This document shows positions 1 to 5,102 of a stretch of 5,102 bases of DNA, piece by piece. The translations under genes and the position numbers were made by a program. The stretch spans positions 1 through 5,102 of the forward strand of contig JAFYFO010000224.1 of the NCBI GenBank assembly GCA_017543725.1, written 5' to 3'. The stretch is from Eubacterium sp. GTDB taxonomy: Bacteria > Bacillota > Clostridia > Oscillospirales > Acutalibacteraceae. How positions within the stretch are numbered: position 1 is the first letter of the stretch; each line of letters opens with the position of its first letter. The notes below the pieces were generated by a model. The model was not told where the DNA came from. It saw only the letters and a program-made list of their open reading frames with translations, and searched no databases.

Positions 1-83
1 ATGCCATAGACGAAGTTGAGGCAACCGATATAGATAATCAGATTGATTTTGATTTCGCAGAATTCATTTTCAGCAGAAGATAA
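1..83 (+). CDS. 3' end of an unrecognised acidic protein (partial)
   Basis: Frame 3 is open from the window edge to a TAA at 81-83 and encodes 26 residues (reads AIDEVEATDID, then FDFAEFIFSRR at the end). The other two forward frames stop within the first 20 bases. The tail is strongly acidic and then ends in Arg-Arg. It is too short to assign a family, and I do not recognise it. The following acetyltransferase starts 36 nt downstream with no convincing promoter between them, so the two are probably co-transcribed. That is inference from spacing only. Confidence 0.6.
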   Translation, partial: AIDEVEATDIDNQIDFDFAEFIFSRR

Positions 84-119
84 TTCGCTGATTAAACAAA
101 ATTAAAGGAAGATAACCTT

Positions 120-689
120 ATGATTGAATCCAAAGAAGATTTGAGATTATATCTTAAAGAAGACAAACTTGCTTTGCACATATCAAGAAAACGCCCGCTT
201 CCCTTCCGCGACGAAGTCTGGCGCTATGAAATAATTCTCAGAAAAAGCGAATACTGGCACAACTGCGGCAAAGGAATAATCGGAAAGTTTTTCAAAAACT
301 GGTATGCTTTAAGACACGAGAAAATGAGCGTTAAACTCGGTCTTCAGGTTCCGATTAATGTTTGCGACTTCGGGCTTCACATCAATCATTTCGGATTGCT
401 GATAATAAGCCCCTATGCAAAAATCGGAAAATATTTCAATGTTCATCAGGGCTGTAATATTTCCGTTAATACCGAAGGAACGGACGCGCCGATAATCGGC
501 GATAATGTTTTTTTCGCTCCGGGTGTTAAGGCTTACGGAAAAATAACAATCGCCGATAATATTGCGGTTGCAACGGGTTCGGTTGTTAATCATTCCTTCA
601 ACACTCCGAATGTCACCCTGGGCGGAATGCCTGCAAAAATCATCAATCCCGATAAAGGCAATCCTTTCAGCGCAAAAATTGAAGAATAA
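120..689 (+). CDS. Serine-acetyltransferase-like hexapeptide-repeat O-acetyltransferase
   Basis: This 189-residue protein is probably a cytosolic acetyl-CoA-dependent O-acetyltransferase with a left-handed beta-helix domain. A helical N-terminal part (about 1-72) is followed by hexapeptide turns: YAKIGKYFNVHQG at about 99-111, IIGDNVFFAPGVKAYGKITIADNIAVATGSVV at about 125-156, and a closing GGMPAKII at 168-175. H90 lines up with the catalytic His of CysE (H158). The positions matching the CysE serine-carboxylate pair Arg192/His193 read Asp122/Ala123. Its overall pattern, including the short N-terminal part, resembles the serine-acetyltransferase-like proteins of exopolysaccharide clusters rather than the longer cysteine-biosynthesis CysE. 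The acceptor may therefore be a sugar rather than serine. The start ATG has AAAGGA at 104-109, about 10 nt upstream. It ends in a terminator and converges on the tetR gene. Family assignment is firm; substrate is unknown. Confidence 0.88.
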   Translation: MIESKEDLRLYLKEDKLALHISRKRPLPFRDEVWRYEIILRKSEYWHNCGKGIIGKFFKNWYALRHEKMSVKLGLQVPINVCDFGLHINHFGLLIISPYAKIGKYFNVHQGCNISVNTEGTDAPIIGDNVFFAPGVKAYGKITIADNIAVATGSVVNHSFNTPNVTLGGMPAKIINPDKGNPFSAKIEE

Positions 690-692
690 AAA

Positions 693-723
693 AGGGGGCT
701 GTCTCAAAGCGAGACAACCCCTT
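693..723. terminator. Bidirectional intrinsic terminator between acetyltransferase and tetR
   Basis: The inverted repeat pairs GTCTC (701-705) with GAGAC (711-715) around a 5-nt loop. It extends outward through T-A, one C/A mismatch, four G-C pairs, a G-T wobble and an A-T pair. An A run at 688-693 gives a U tract for minus-strand transcripts. The T-rich TTATTTTGCTTTT (722-734) serves plus-strand transcripts. It lies 4 nt after the acetyltransferase stop and 10 nt after the tetR stop, so it can serve both convergent genes. Confidence 0.85.
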
Positions 724-732
724 ATTTTGCTT

Positions 733-1263
733 TTATTTTCTTTTTATAACATCAACCATAAGTTTTTCGATTTCCTCGCGGTTATAATGCGGCATCAGTT
801 TTGTTATAACATCCGCGCATCCGCCGACAAGGAAGGTTACTTTTGCAACCTCGTGATAGTTATCGTTGATATTGATATCGTTAACCTTGCATATCGCTTC
901 AACCATATTATCCTTGAGGGCTTTGATTGCATAGTCGTATACAAGAGTGTTTTTGAACTTTTCAAAATACCTTGTGTTTTGCTCAACCGAATCAAGAATC
1001 TCGCTGACATTTTTTTCGGGAGAAACCGAAACGCTTGAATAATCAATATCCTTGCCCAATGAAACTATTTGTGAACTGAAGAAATCAAAGCACGCCTGAA
1101 AACATTCATCAATGCTTTTATAGTGGAGATAAAAAGTGCTCTTATTTATCTCCGCTTTCTGACAAAGTTCAACAACAGAAATTTTATCAATATCCTTTTG
1201 CGCCGCTAAATCAAGAAATGCATTAAAAATCGCCTCGCGGGTTTTTATTATTCTTTTATCCAC
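733..1263 (-). CDS. TetR/AcrR-family transcriptional regulator
   Basis: This 176-residue, one-component DNA-binding regulator has an N-terminal TetR helix-turn-helix: a first helix (about 6-22), then KISVVELCQKAEINKSTFYLHYKS at about 27-50, with the family's typical KSTFYxHYKS recognition-helix ending. The C-terminal part (about 55-176) is helical and would form the dimer and ligand pocket. It resembles the short DhaS-like TetR C-terminal domain of Firmicutes, where proteins are commonly 170-200 residues. The start is GTG (1263). It is supported by AAAGGG (1271-1276) seven bases upstream and by the absence of any Met before residue 120. The gene is divergent from the SDR-symporter operon across a 192-bp region with repeated operator-like boxes, the usual arrangement for a local repressor that also controls itself. 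The ligand is unknown. Confidence 0.9.
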   Translation of the reverse strand: MDKRIIKTREAIFNAFLDLAAQKDIDKISVVELCQKAEINKSTFYLHYKSIDECFQACFDFFSSQIVSLGKDIDYSSVSVSPEKNVSEILDSVEQNTRYFEKFKNTLVYDYAIKALKDNMVEAICKVNDININDNYHEVAKVTFLVGGCADVITKLMPHYNREEIEKLMVDVIKRK

Positions 1264-1308
1264 AATACCACCCTTTAATAATAGTAATTAAGAAAAAGTG
1301 CCTCGCAT

Positions 1309-1337
1309 ATAATATCACACCAAAGGCATTTAATCAA
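1309..1337 (-). promoter_or_regulatory. Predicted tetR promoter (extended -10)
   Basis: On the minus strand, TTGATT (1337-1332) and TATTAT (1314-1309) are separated by exactly 17 bases. A TG one base ahead of the -10 box gives an extended -10. Transcription would start near 1302, leaving a leader of about 39 nt to the GTG at 1263. The -35 box lies inside the left arm of the inverted repeat at 1328-1364, which fits autorepression. Confidence 0.6.
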
Positions 1338-1364
1338 CATATTTCGAGTTTTAGTTGATTTAAT
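1328..1364. promoter_or_regulatory. Candidate TetR operator: 11-bp inverted repeat with 15-bp spacer
   Basis: ATTTAATCAAC (1328-1338) faces GTTGATTTAAT (1354-1364). The arms are complementary at 10 of 11 positions around a 15-base spacer. The left arm covers the tetR -35 box, and the right arm lies 32 bases ahead of the SDR -35 box. Position and symmetry suit a dimeric regulator. The AT-rich background and the long spacer leave open that the arms are two separate half-sites. Binding by the adjacent TetR protein is inferred, not shown. Confidence 0.5.
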
Positions 1365-1378
1365 TTATATTTTGTTTA

Positions 1379-1389
1379 TTAATGATTAA
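1379..1389. promoter_or_regulatory. Candidate operator: TTAATGATTAA palindrome upstream of the SDR promoter
   Basis: This is a perfect 11-base odd palindrome (TTAAT-G-ATTAA) ending 6 bases before the SDR -35 box. Its ATGATTAA portion recurs exactly at 1429-1436, at the predicted SDR transcription start. Its reverse-strand core TTAATCA also occurs at 1330-1336 inside the longer inverted repeat. Recurrence around both promoters suggests a regulator recognition motif, although short AT-rich palindromes also arise by chance. Confidence 0.4.
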
Positions 1390-1395
1390 ATAAAG

Positions 1396-1424
1396 TTGTA
1401 AAAAAACGGCTTTTATAGTATAAT
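1396..1424 (+). promoter_or_regulatory. Predicted SDR-symporter operon promoter
   Basis: TTGTAA (1396-1401) and a consensus TATAAT (1419-1424) are separated by exactly 17 bases. The 35 bases upstream (1361-1395) are almost entirely A/T and could act as an UP element. The start of transcription would fall near 1431, about 25 nt ahead of the ATG at 1456. This is the strongest promoter-like match in the window. Confidence 0.75.
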
Positions 1425-1443
1425 GACTATGATTAATGTTTTC

Positions 1444-1451
1444 GGGAGGAG
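1444..1451 (+). promoter_or_regulatory. Ribosome binding site that fixes the SDR start
   Basis: GGGAGGAG lies four bases ahead of the ATG at 1456, with its GGAGG core six bases from that ATG. The two earlier in-frame ATGs (1423 and 1429) have no such site and lie on or before the predicted transcription start, so they are unlikely starts. Confidence 0.8.
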
Positions 1452-1455
1452 CGAT

Positions 1456-2298
1456 ATGAGCAACAATTGCTGGCTAGGCGTCAAAACCGTTATTGTAACC
1501 GGCGCTTCCGGAGGAATGGGAGCAGGAATAGCAAAAACGCTTATAATTCAGCACGGATGCAGAGTTATCGGCATTGCGAGAAACGAAACAAAAATCAAAA
1601 AATTCATTGATGACGAACTCGGCGATAAATACAGGGATAATTTCACATATCGCCTTTTTGATGTTTCGAAAAAAGAAAACTGGGAAAGTTTTGCAGATGA
1701 ACTCAGAAGCGAAAATGCAAAGATTGATATTCTTATAAACAATGCGGGAATCCTTCCCAAATTCAAGAGTTTTGATAAATATTCCGAAGAAGAACTTGAA
1801 AACGCAATGAATATTAATTTTTATTCCTGTTTATATTCAATTAAGGCGCTTCTTCCCTTTATTCTTCAATCTCAAACCCCTGCCATAATAAATATTGATT
1901 CCGCCTCCGCACTGATGACGCTTGCGGGAACTTCAATTTATTCAGCCTCAAAGGCGGCGCTCAAATCATTGACAGAAGCGCTGAGAGAGGAATATCGCGG
2001 AAAAATCTATGTCGGTCTTGTTTGCCCCGGTTTCACCAAAACGGGAATTTTCAGAAATCAGGGAACCGAAGAAAACAAAGCCGATATGAAAATAATGGAT
2101 ATGATTTCAACCGACTGCGATAAAATGGTTGCAAAGATTATGAGCGGCATAAGGCATAAAAAGGCAATGCAGGTTCACGGATTTGACGCTCATGCAATGT
2201 CTTTATTCAACAGAATAATGCCAGTTAACGGCTCAAGGCTTTTTTGCACGGTTATGAAAAACGCGAAAGCGGATATATTTAAAGATGTTTATAATTAA
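1456..2298 (+). CDS. Short-chain dehydrogenase/reductase (classical SDR)
   Basis: This 280-residue cytosolic oxidoreductase interconverts an alcohol and a carbonyl with a nicotinamide cofactor. It has the full classical SDR set: TGASGGMG at 15-22 (Rossmann glycine motif), NNAG at 95-98, a structural Asn (N121 by alignment), catalytic S149, Y162 and K166 (in YSASK), and PG at 191-192. The second beta strand ends in IARN, with Arg42 and no acidic residue, which favours NADP(H). About 88 residues follow the PG motif and include MPVNGSRLF at about 255-263, the variable substrate region. The start at 1456 is chosen because an ATG at 1423 overlaps the -10 box. It is first in an operon with the symporter, 22 nt downstream. 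The substrate is unknown; steroids, polyols or aldehydes are all possible, and nothing here decides among them. Confidence 0.92.
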   Translation: MSNNCWLGVKTVIVTGASGGMGAGIAKTLIIQHGCRVIGIARNETKIKKFIDDELGDKYRDNFTYRLFDVSKKENWESFADELRSENAKIDILINNAGILPKFKSFDKYSEEELENAMNINFYSCLYSIKALLPFILQSQTPAIINIDSASALMTLAGTSIYSASKAALKSLTEALREEYRGKIYVGLVCPGFTKTGIFRNQGTEENKADMKIMDMISTDCDKMVAKIMSGIRHKKAMQVHGFDAHAMSLFNRIMPVNGSRLFCTVMKNAKADIFKDVYN

Positions 2299-2320
2299 AA
2301 TAATATAAAGGAGTTTTGTT

Positions 2321-3754
2321 ATGGAAGATATAACCAAACAAAAGCATCTGAAATTTAAAGAAATTCTTGCCTATTCCCTCGGACTTTTCGGTTTTCAGGC
2401 AATAGTCGGACTTCTCTTTACTTATCAGGCTGAATTTTCAGGCTCAATTCTCGGCGCAAATGTTATTGTTGTTGCAATTCTTATTCTTGTTGCAAAAATT
2501 GTTTCTGCAGCGGCGGACCCGATTGTCGGAAATCTTATCGACCGCTCAAACAGCAAACTCGGAAAATTCAAATCAATGATTGTTTATTCGCTTTTGCCCC
2601 TTCTTGTTTCAACAGCGATAATCTTTGTTAAAGGTCCTTTCAAAGGCGCAGGGCTTTATGTCTGGATTTTCATTGTTTCACTCATCTGGTCAATCGCTAT
2701 GACAATGGGCGATGTTCCCTCCCAGGGTATTGCCGCGGCGCTGACGCCGAACCCAACCGAAAGAACAAATGTTGTTTCTATTTCAAACACCGCAAAACAG
2801 ATTGGCTTTTCGGCTTGCGCGGTTATCGTTCCGCTGGTTTGCCTCATTGTTCCCGGCGGCTCAAAGGTTATCGGGCTTGAGGGCAAGCAGGACGCCCCGA
2901 TGATTGGCAAGGAATTTTTATTTGTTGCAATTCTGACAGCGGTTTTCGGCTGCGCTTTGTTTTCGCTCATTCCGCTGATTAACAAAGAAAGGGTTACAAA
3001 CACTTCAAGCGGAACGGTTTCCTTCAAAGATATGTTTGCCGCTCTTAAAGCAAACAAACCCTTTATGCTTGTTATTATTTCATATTTCCTCGGTTTCGGA
3101 AGACAAATGGCAATGGGAATTCAGGTTCAGGCTTCAACAATTATTTTCGGAAGCCAGAATCTTGTTGTTGTTCTCGGCGTTGTAACGGCAATCGGCTCAA
3201 TGATAAGTATGGCGATATGCCCCTTCCTGATTAAGAAACTGAATGAAAAGAAAACCTATATCATTCTTTCCGTCTGGGGATTTGCCGCTTCAATTTTCTC
3301 ATTTATTATCGGGCATTTCTTCTTCCAGAATGAATCAAACACCGTTCTTAAAATCCTGTTTTTCGCTTCGCTCTTCCTTATCGGTCTTCAATTCGGCGCA
3401 GTAACTCTTATGCCGATGATTATGACCGCGGACTGCGTTGACGCTTATGAACACGAAACAGGAAAGAGAATGGAAGGCGCCTGCTATGCTATTTTAACCT
3501 TAACCATCAAGGTTTGCCTTGCGCTTGGTATGGCTGTCGGTCTCATCTTCGTCGGCGCTTCGGGCTACTATGATTTGCTTGATTCGGGCAACTTCACCGC
3601 CCGCAGCAAGGATATAATCTTCTTTGCATACACAGCCCTTCCCGGAATTCTTGCTCTTCTTTCGGTAATCCCGATTCTGAAATATGATATCGTCGGTGAA
3701 AAGAAAGAAAAAATTTCAACCGAACTCGCTCAAAGAAGAAAAGACGCTGAATAA
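2321..3754 (+). CDS. GPH-family (MelB-like) MFS cation symporter
   Basis: This 477-residue inner-membrane transporter has about 12 membrane segments. It belongs to the glycoside-pentoside-hexuronide:cation symporter family. Signatures are ADPIVGNLIDRSNSKLGKFK at 65-84 (the DPxxGxxxD loop), the motif around D131 followed by LTPNPTERTN at 141-150, and CVDAYEHETGKRMEG at 372-386 followed by K397. Compared by eye with Salmonella MelB, D59 (D66), D124 (D131), T373 (T393) and K377 (K397) are kept. D55 is Ser62, D19 is Gln26, K18 is Phe25, W128 is Gln135 and R149 is Asn156. Most galactoside contacts are therefore gone, and the cargo is probably different. AAAGGAG (2307-2313) sits 7 nt before the ATG. 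It follows the SDR in the same operon and ends in a strong hairpin. Import of the SDR substrate is the likely role; direction is not proven. Confidence 0.9.
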   Translation: MEDITKQKHLKFKEILAYSLGLFGFQAIVGLLFTYQAEFSGSILGANVIVVAILILVAKIVSAAADPIVGNLIDRSNSKLGKFKSMIVYSLLPLLVSTAIIFVKGPFKGAGLYVWIFIVSLIWSIAMTMGDVPSQGIAAALTPNPTERTNVVSISNTAKQIGFSACAVIVPLVCLIVPGGSKVIGLEGKQDAPMIGKEFLFVAILTAVFGCALFSLIPLINKERVTNTSSGTVSFKDMFAALKANKPFMLVIISYFLGFGRQMAMGIQVQASTIIFGSQNLVVVLGVVTAIGSMISMAICPFLIKKLNEKKTYIILSVWGFAASIFSFIIGHFFFQNESNTVLKILFFASLFLIGLQFGAVTLMPMIMTADCVDAYEHETGKRMEGACYAILTLTIKVCLALGMAVGLIFVGASGYYDLLDSGNFTARSKDIIFFAYTALPGILALLSVIPILKYDIVGEKKEKISTELAQRRKDAE

Positions 3755-3759
3755 AAAAT

Positions 3760-3790
3760 AATCCCCTTGTTCGTTTGAACAAGGGGGATT
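3760..3790. terminator. Bidirectional intrinsic terminator between symporter and acyltransferase
   Basis: TTGTTC (3767-3772) pairs with GAACAA (3777-3782) around a GTTT loop. The stem continues through CCCC with GGGG(G), one G bulging, then AAT with ATT at the base. A T run at 3789-3794 follows on the plus strand. The A-rich 3753-3761 gives a U tract on the minus strand. It lies in the 38-nt gap between the two convergent stop codons and can end both operons. Confidence 0.9.
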
Positions 3791-3792
3791 TT

Positions 3793-4875
3793 TTATAGTC
3801 CTAAAACTAATTTATTCAGCCTTGATTCGTTGAATTTCTTCGTTAGTTTTGCGCCGAGCCACAGGCAGAGCGCCGAAAGCGCGAAATCCATTGCAACTAT
3901 CAAAACAACAAGCAAAACATCGGGACATTTTATAAAAAATGATTTTCCGAAAAGAATTGCAAGATTCTGATTGAGATAGAGGGGAAGGCTGAGTTTTCCG
4001 AGATATGCAACGGTTTTTGAATCAAGCCATTTAACATTTTCAAAAGGAAATGTGAAACATAAAACCAGAGCGATGAAGATTATCATAACCGCATAAATCT
4101 CGTATCTTTGCGGACTGCGGCACATTGCATAAACGCAGATGAACGCATACATAGCGCACCTTGCGATTTTTGCGGTTTTTGAATCCTTAGCGTTCCAATC
4201 ACCCTTTTTCAGCGCTTTAACACAGCAGTACATAAATAGTCCGACATTGAGCCCTGCCGCCGCACGCCACATACAGCGATAACCAAGCACGCCCCATATA
4301 GTTGTTCCCGAAAGGGTTGAATACTTATGAATCAGCCAGCCGTAAATCAGCGCGGCGCTTATCGGTGCAATTGCTTTTGCATAAACCTCGAAATGTTTTT
4401 TTGCAACGGGATACATTGCCGCCATAACAAGAACCATTGCGGAAATATACCATTCAACGCCGTTTATATCGAAAAATCTTATTCCTGTTCGGGTTATCAG
4501 AAGCGCTCCCGGAATGGTATCGAGCCATTTGTTTGCCAAAACAACTTTGTTGATGGTCATATATGAAACAACAAGCGCGGCAAACGCTATTATATGATAC
4601 CAGAAAATTGAAAAATATTTCTTCCATATAAACCGAACGGTTTCGCTTCCGAGCGGAGAATCCTTCCTGCTTTTATCTATGCCCGAAGCCATAAAATAGC
4701 CCGAAAGCATAAAGAAGAATTCAACCATTATGTAGCCCCTCGGAGAGAGCGCAAACTGATAGTTGTTTTCCGATATCATACCGAATATATCTTTATTGCA
4801 GTGAAAGAGAACCACGAGAAGGCAAAAGATAAATCTCAGCAGTTCTATTTCACCGTTTCGCTTTGCTTTAGGCAT
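3793..4875 (-). CDS. Acyltransferase family 3 (OafA/YrhL-like) membrane protein
   Basis: This 360-residue integral membrane protein has about ten hydrophobic segments and probably transfers acyl groups such as acetyl onto a surface glycan or lipid. The AT3 hallmark R-X10-H is present as R14 and H25 in the first segment. FFFMLSGY follows at 53-60, EWYISAMVL at 141-149, and LSLPLYLNQN near the last segments (295-304). There the common YLxH-type histidine is replaced by Gln303. There is no extracytoplasmic SGNH domain, so it is the single-domain form. The ATG at 4875 overlaps the stop of the upstream gene as TAATG, so translation is probably coupled. The nearest AGGAGG is 16 nt away, too far for ordinary use. 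The substrate is unknown; nearby polysaccharide-type genes only hint at a glycan. Confidence 0.88.
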   Translation of the reverse strand: MPKAKRNGEIELLRFIFCLLVVLFHCNKDIFGMISENNYQFALSPRGYIMVEFFFMLSGYFMASGIDKSRKDSPLGSETVRFIWKKYFSIFWYHIIAFAALVVSYMTINKVVLANKWLDTIPGALLITRTGIRFFDINGVEWYISAMVLVMAAMYPVAKKHFEVYAKAIAPISAALIYGWLIHKYSTLSGTTIWGVLGYRCMWRAAAGLNVGLFMYCCVKALKKGDWNAKDSKTAKIARCAMYAFICVYAMCRSPQRYEIYAVMIIFIALVLCFTFPFENVKWLDSKTVAYLGKLSLPLYLNQNLAILFGKSFFIKCPDVLLVVLIVAMDFALSALCLWLGAKLTKKFNESRLNKLVLGL

Positions 4876-5102
4876 TATTCTTCAGGCTGTGCCTCCTGAG
4901 GAGCAGCCTCTTCAGCAGGGATTTCAGCCTCTGCAACAGGCTCTGCCTCAACGGGAGCAGGTTCCTCAACAGGAACAGGCTCTGCAACAGGTGCAGGTTC
5001 CTCAACAGGAACGGGCTCTGCAGCGGGTGCAGGCTGAGCAACCTGATTATATGTGAAATTCTGAACAGGAGCAGCCTGCTGAACGGGCTGATTGAAGTTT
5101 GG
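4875..5102 (-). CDS. C-terminal Pro/Glu/Ala/Val-rich tail of an unrecognised protein (partial)
   Basis: The minus strand is open from the right edge (codon CCA at 5102-5100) to TAA at 4877-4875 and encodes 75 residues; the start lies outside the window. The first 24 residues are rich in Asn and Gln (PNFNQPVQQAAPVQNFTYNQ). The rest is a low-complexity acidic Pro-Glu-Val-Ala chain with two copies of EPVPVEEPAPV. It ends in a Glu-rich run and PEE. Such tails are usually extended and disordered, acting as spacers or linkers. The function of the whole protein cannot be told from the tail. Its TAA shares a base with the ATG of the acyltransferase-3 gene, so the two form an operon. Confidence 0.8.
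   Translation of the reverse strand, partial: PNFNQPVQQAAPVQNFTYNQVAQPAPAAEPVPVEEPAPVAEPVPVEEPAPVEAEPVAEAEIPAEEAAPQEAQPEE
4884..4909 (-). other. Possible mRNA hairpin enclosing an AGGAGG ahead of the acyltransferase start
   Basis: On the minus strand, AGGCTG (4909-4904) pairs with CAGCCT (4889-4884). Inside it, CTCC (4903-4900) pairs with GGAG (4896-4893), leaving a TCA loop and a three-base GCA bulge. The GGAG arm is part of AGGAGG (4897-4892). The hairpin ends 8 nt before the ATG at 4875. It lies within repetitive coding sequence, so it may be incidental. Confidence 0.3.
4947..5018 (-). repeat. Two tandem 36-bp coding repeats (12-residue EPVPVEEPAPV[A/E] unit)
   Basis: Units at 5018-4983 and 4982-4947 encode EPVPVEEPAPVA and EPVPVEEPAPVE. 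The DNA copies are nearly identical, differing mainly at third positions and in the last codon. This suggests recent in-frame duplication. A shorter, decayed EPVAEAE element follows downstream. Copy number may vary between strains. Confidence 0.8.

Noticed and set aside
84..119. Independent promoter ahead of the acetyltransferase
   Set aside because: Only 36 nt are available and no paired -35/-10 boxes with normal spacing are visible; only the ribosome site is clear.
309..707. 132-residue minus-strand open frame antisense to the acetyltransferase
   Set aside because: It lies wholly over a well-supported gene, runs through the terminator hairpin, has no recognisable domain and no convincing ribosome site. 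It is a shadow frame.
562..1038. 158-residue plus-strand open frame spanning the acetyltransferase end and tetR
   Set aside because: It crosses the terminator and lies antisense to the clear TetR gene. Its translation has no family-like pattern.
837..1046. 69-residue minus-strand frame inside tetR
   Set aside because: It is an alternate frame of the TetR gene, with no independent start signal.
1548..1766. 72-residue minus-strand frame inside the SDR gene
   Set aside because: It is antisense to conserved SDR motifs, with no start signal or family likeness.
2656..3057. 133-residue minus-strand frame inside the symporter gene
   Set aside because: It is antisense to conserved GPH motifs. Its long openness follows from the codon bias of the real gene.
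4327..4566. 79-residue plus-strand frame inside the acyltransferase gene
   Set aside because: It is a Cys/Asn-rich translation typical of a shadow of a hydrophobic membrane protein, with no ribosome site.
4875..5102. Repeat-rich edge considered as a CRISPR array or non-coding repeat
   Set aside because: The repeats are in one open reading frame, encode a Pro/Glu-rich peptide, are directly adjacent without unique spacers and vary mainly at third codon positions.

Overview
The window is moderately AT-rich and densely coding, with strong AGGAGG-type ribosome binding sites, near-consensus sigma-70/SigA-type promoters and short bidirectional terminators between convergent genes. Together with protein style (a DhaS-like small TetR regulator, a GPH-type symporter, Clostridia-like codon choice), this suggests a low-to-mid GC Firmicute, probably an anaerobic gut-type Clostridium relative (Oscillospirales-like). 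That placement is inference; no rRNA or marker gene is present.

Layout: (1) bases 1-83 hold the 3' end of an unrecognised acidic protein, followed 36 nt later by a hexapeptide-repeat O-acetyltransferase of the serine-acetyltransferase-like, polysaccharide-cluster type (120-689, +). (2) A terminator hairpin (693-723) separates it from a convergent TetR-family regulator (733-1263, -; GTG start). (3) A 192-bp divergent control region (1264-1455) carries back-to-back promoters for tetR and for an SDR oxidoreductase, a long inverted repeat over the tetR -35 box, and repeated TGATTAA/TTAATCA boxes. (4) A two-gene operon follows: a classical SDR dehydrogenase (start corrected to 1456) and a GPH/MelB-like MFS symporter (2321-3754). 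(5) A second hairpin terminator (3760-3790) separates it from a convergent minus-strand operon: the C-terminal Pro/Glu/Ala-rich tail of a protein running off the right edge (4875-5102) and an acyltransferase-3 membrane protein (3793-4875), coupled through a TAATG stop/start overlap.

The most coherent unit is the TetR / SDR / GPH-symporter cassette: a ligand-sensing repressor, an importer (or exporter) and a cytosolic NADP(H)-type alcohol/ketone oxidoreductase. By eye alignment from memory with MelB, the transporter has lost most of the residues that bind galactosides and one of the cation-site aspartates, so its cargo is probably not a galactoside-like sugar. The substrate cannot be named from sequence alone. 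The flanking acetyltransferase and acyltransferase-3 genes look like surface-polysaccharide modification genes and need not be functionally tied to the cassette. I see no mobile element, CRISPR array or RNA gene, and no gene-free stretch longer than about 190 bases.
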